In this document: piece by piece, positions 63,045 through 64,000 of the stretch | Layout of the letters: each line of letters begins with the position of its first letter | Numbering within the stretch: position 1 is the first letter of the stretch | Assembly: GCA_050248955.1 (NCBI GenBank) | Contig: JBFWRK010000017.1 | Coordinates: forward strand, 1 to 64,000 | DNA: 64,000 nucleotides | Reading direction: 5' to 3' | From: JBFWRK01 sp050248955 | GTDB taxonomy: Bacteria; Actinomycetota; Acidimicrobiia; Acidimicrobiales; Ilumatobacteraceae | Made by a program: the position numbers and the translations under genes | Notes under the pieces: generated by a model | Database searches by the model: none | Told to the model about the DNA's origin: nothing | Seen by the model: only the letters and a program-made list of their open reading frames with translations

Positions 63045-63929
63045 ATGTTCGTCCACCTCATCGACGGCACGTACGAACTGTTCCGCCAGCACTTCGGGCA
63101 GGCCGCTCGCCACGACGATCCTGGTCCCTACGCGGCGACGGTCGGCGTGCTCGCGTCGACGCTGCAGCTCATCGGCGAAGGTGCCACCCACATCGGCGTC
63201 GCGTCGGATCACGTGATCGAGAGCTTCCGCAACGATCTGTGGCCCGGCTACAAGACGAGCGAGGGGATGCCTCCCGAGCTGCTCGAGCAGATCCCGGTGC
63301 TCGAGACCGCGCTCATCAAGATGGGTGTGACGACCTGGGCGATGGTGGACCACGAGGCCGACGACGCACTCGCCGCAGCGGCCGCCGTCGCCGACCGTGA
63401 CGAGCGCGTCGAGCGCGTGCTGATCCTCACGCCCGACAAGGACCTCGCGCAGTGCGTGCGCGGCACCCGGGTCGTGCAGCTCGACCGGCGCAAGAACGAG
63501 ATCCTCGACGAGCAGGGCGTGTGGGCGAAGTTCGGGGTCGGCCCGGGGTCGATCGCCGACTACCTCGCGCTCGTCGGCGACAGCGCCGACGGCTTTCCCG
63601 GATTGCCGGGTTGGGGCGCGAAGAGCGCGGCGACCGTGCTCGAGCGGTTCGGCACGATCGACGCGATCCCGCCCGACGCCGCCGCATGGCATCTGCCCGG
63701 CCTGCGAGGTGCGGCGAAGCTCGCGCAGACACTGGCCGAGCACCACGACCTCGCGATGCTTTTCCGCCGGATCGCGACCGTGGTCGACGACCTGCCCGTC
63801 GGCACGGTCGACGACTGGGAGTGGCGAGGGCCGCAGGATGGCTTCGGTGAGATCGCGGAACAGATCGGCGCGCCGCAGCTCCTGCCACGCTCCGAGCGGC
63901 TCGCGGCGAAACGACGCGGCGCGCCGTAG
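63045..63929 (+). CDS. 5'-3' exonuclease / flap endonuclease-like protein
   Basis: A 294-residue protein of the 5'-3' exonuclease family (the N-terminal domain of DNA polymerase I as a stand-alone protein). Acidic metal ligands are in VHLIDGTYELF, VASDHVIESFRNDLW, HEADDALAAAA and TPDKDLAQC. A helix-hairpin-helix region follows: DYLALVGDSADGFPGLPGWG and AATVLERFGTIDAI. The sequence departs from Pol I in its N-terminus (HLIDGTYELFRQHF rather than LLVDGNSLAYRAF), so it belongs to the stand-alone subgroup. ATG 63045 is chosen; GTG 63042 is in frame just before. It is divergent from the DUF4255 fusion. Confidence 0.9.
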   Translation: MFVHLIDGTYELFRQHFGQAARHDDPGPYAATVGVLASTLQLIGEGATHIGVASDHVIESFRNDLWPGYKTSEGMPPELLEQIPVLETALIKMGVTTWAMVDHEADDALAAAAAVADRDERVERVLILTPDKDLAQCVRGTRVVQLDRRKNEILDEQGVWAKFGVGPGSIADYLALVGDSADGFPGLPGWGAKSAATVLERFGTIDAIPPDAAAWHLPGLRGAAKLAQTLAEHHDLAMLFRRIATVVDDLPVGTVDDWEWRGPQDGFGEIAEQIGAPQLLPRSERLAAKRRGAP

Positions 63930-63995
63930 GTCCGGTGGCGGCGTTGGTCCGGTGGCGCGTTGGTCCGGTGGCGGCGTTGGTCCGCCGTGGTGGCG
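63929..63995 (+). repeat. 17-nt tandem repeats after the exonuclease gene
   Basis: Units GGTCCGGTGGCGGCGTT at 63929-63945 and 63962-63978, with a 16-base version between them and a degraded unit after. The array starts on the last base of the exonuclease stop codon and continues to the window edge. Confidence 0.75.
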
Positions 63996-64000
63996 CCCGG

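Overview
The window is GC-rich with many GTG starts and dense, mostly leaderless genes. It looks like chromosome from a high-GC actinobacterium, most likely an Acidimicrobiia/Ilumatobacter-type organism. The phylum call rests on the FhaA-FhaB-PstP-RodA-PbpA cell-envelope cluster, deazaflavin/F420-type proteins, a PimA-like glycosyltransferase, a DUF2510 protein and an LPxTG protein. The class-level call is inference. There is one tRNA gene (Leu-CAG) and no rRNA, transposase, prophage or CRISPR array.

Layout. 1-6.6 kb: a leftward cell-division/elongation cluster (fhaA, fhaB, pstP, rodA and the first codons of pbpA), interrupted between rodA and pbpA by a rightward gene for a large secreted protein. 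6.6-7.6 kb: a non-coding stretch with an interspersed repeat and tRNA-Leu. 7.6-17.3 kb: a secretome island with a PQQ-type beta-propeller protein, a fasciclin protein, a very large extracellular nuclease next to a 5'-nucleotidase, a broken ice-binding-like LPxTG gene and another secreted protein of unknown function. 17.3-24.4 kb: a solitary DNA methyltransferase, two small F420/PPOX-type proteins, a cupredoxin-like lipoprotein with a membrane partner, and a NarL-type two-component system. 24.4-29.9 kb: a MacB-like ABC exporter divergent from a second NarL-type two-component system. 29.9-41.1 kb: lipid and envelope functions (PlsC acyltransferase, sterol-desaturase family protein, PimA-like mannosyltransferase coupled to a membrane acyltransferase, and a giant membrane patatin-like protein), plus a GGDEF-EAL protein and glutamyl-Q tRNA(Asp) synthetase. 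41.1-54 kb: a 2OG-Fe(II) oxygenase, an L,D-transpeptidase, LacZ, a degenerate GGDEF protein, a metallo-beta-lactamase/Rieske fusion, an ABC module with a rhodanese, and a DsbB/thioredoxin pair. 54-64 kb: LarC/LarB, prephenate dehydratase, lipoproteins, an RlmI-like methyltransferase, a second fasciclin protein, a cyclopropane-fatty-acid synthase-like enzyme, an orphan fusion of a DUF4255 domain with a degenerate AAA+ domain, and a 5'-3' exonuclease.

The most unusual signals are: (i) a 105-bp interspersed element with 10-bp terminal inverted repeats, present three times at about 93-94% identity, always between genes; (ii) the DUF4255-pseudo-AAA fusion, whose relatives belong to contractile injection systems but which stands alone here; (iii) 39-bp direct repeats bracketing the broken ice-binding gene; (iv) a 13-bp inverted repeat enclosing five 12-nt tandem units upstream of a histidine kinase; (v) an MBL-Rieske fusion beside a GGDEF-fold protein that has lost its signature. 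All calls were made by reading the sequence; no database search was possible.
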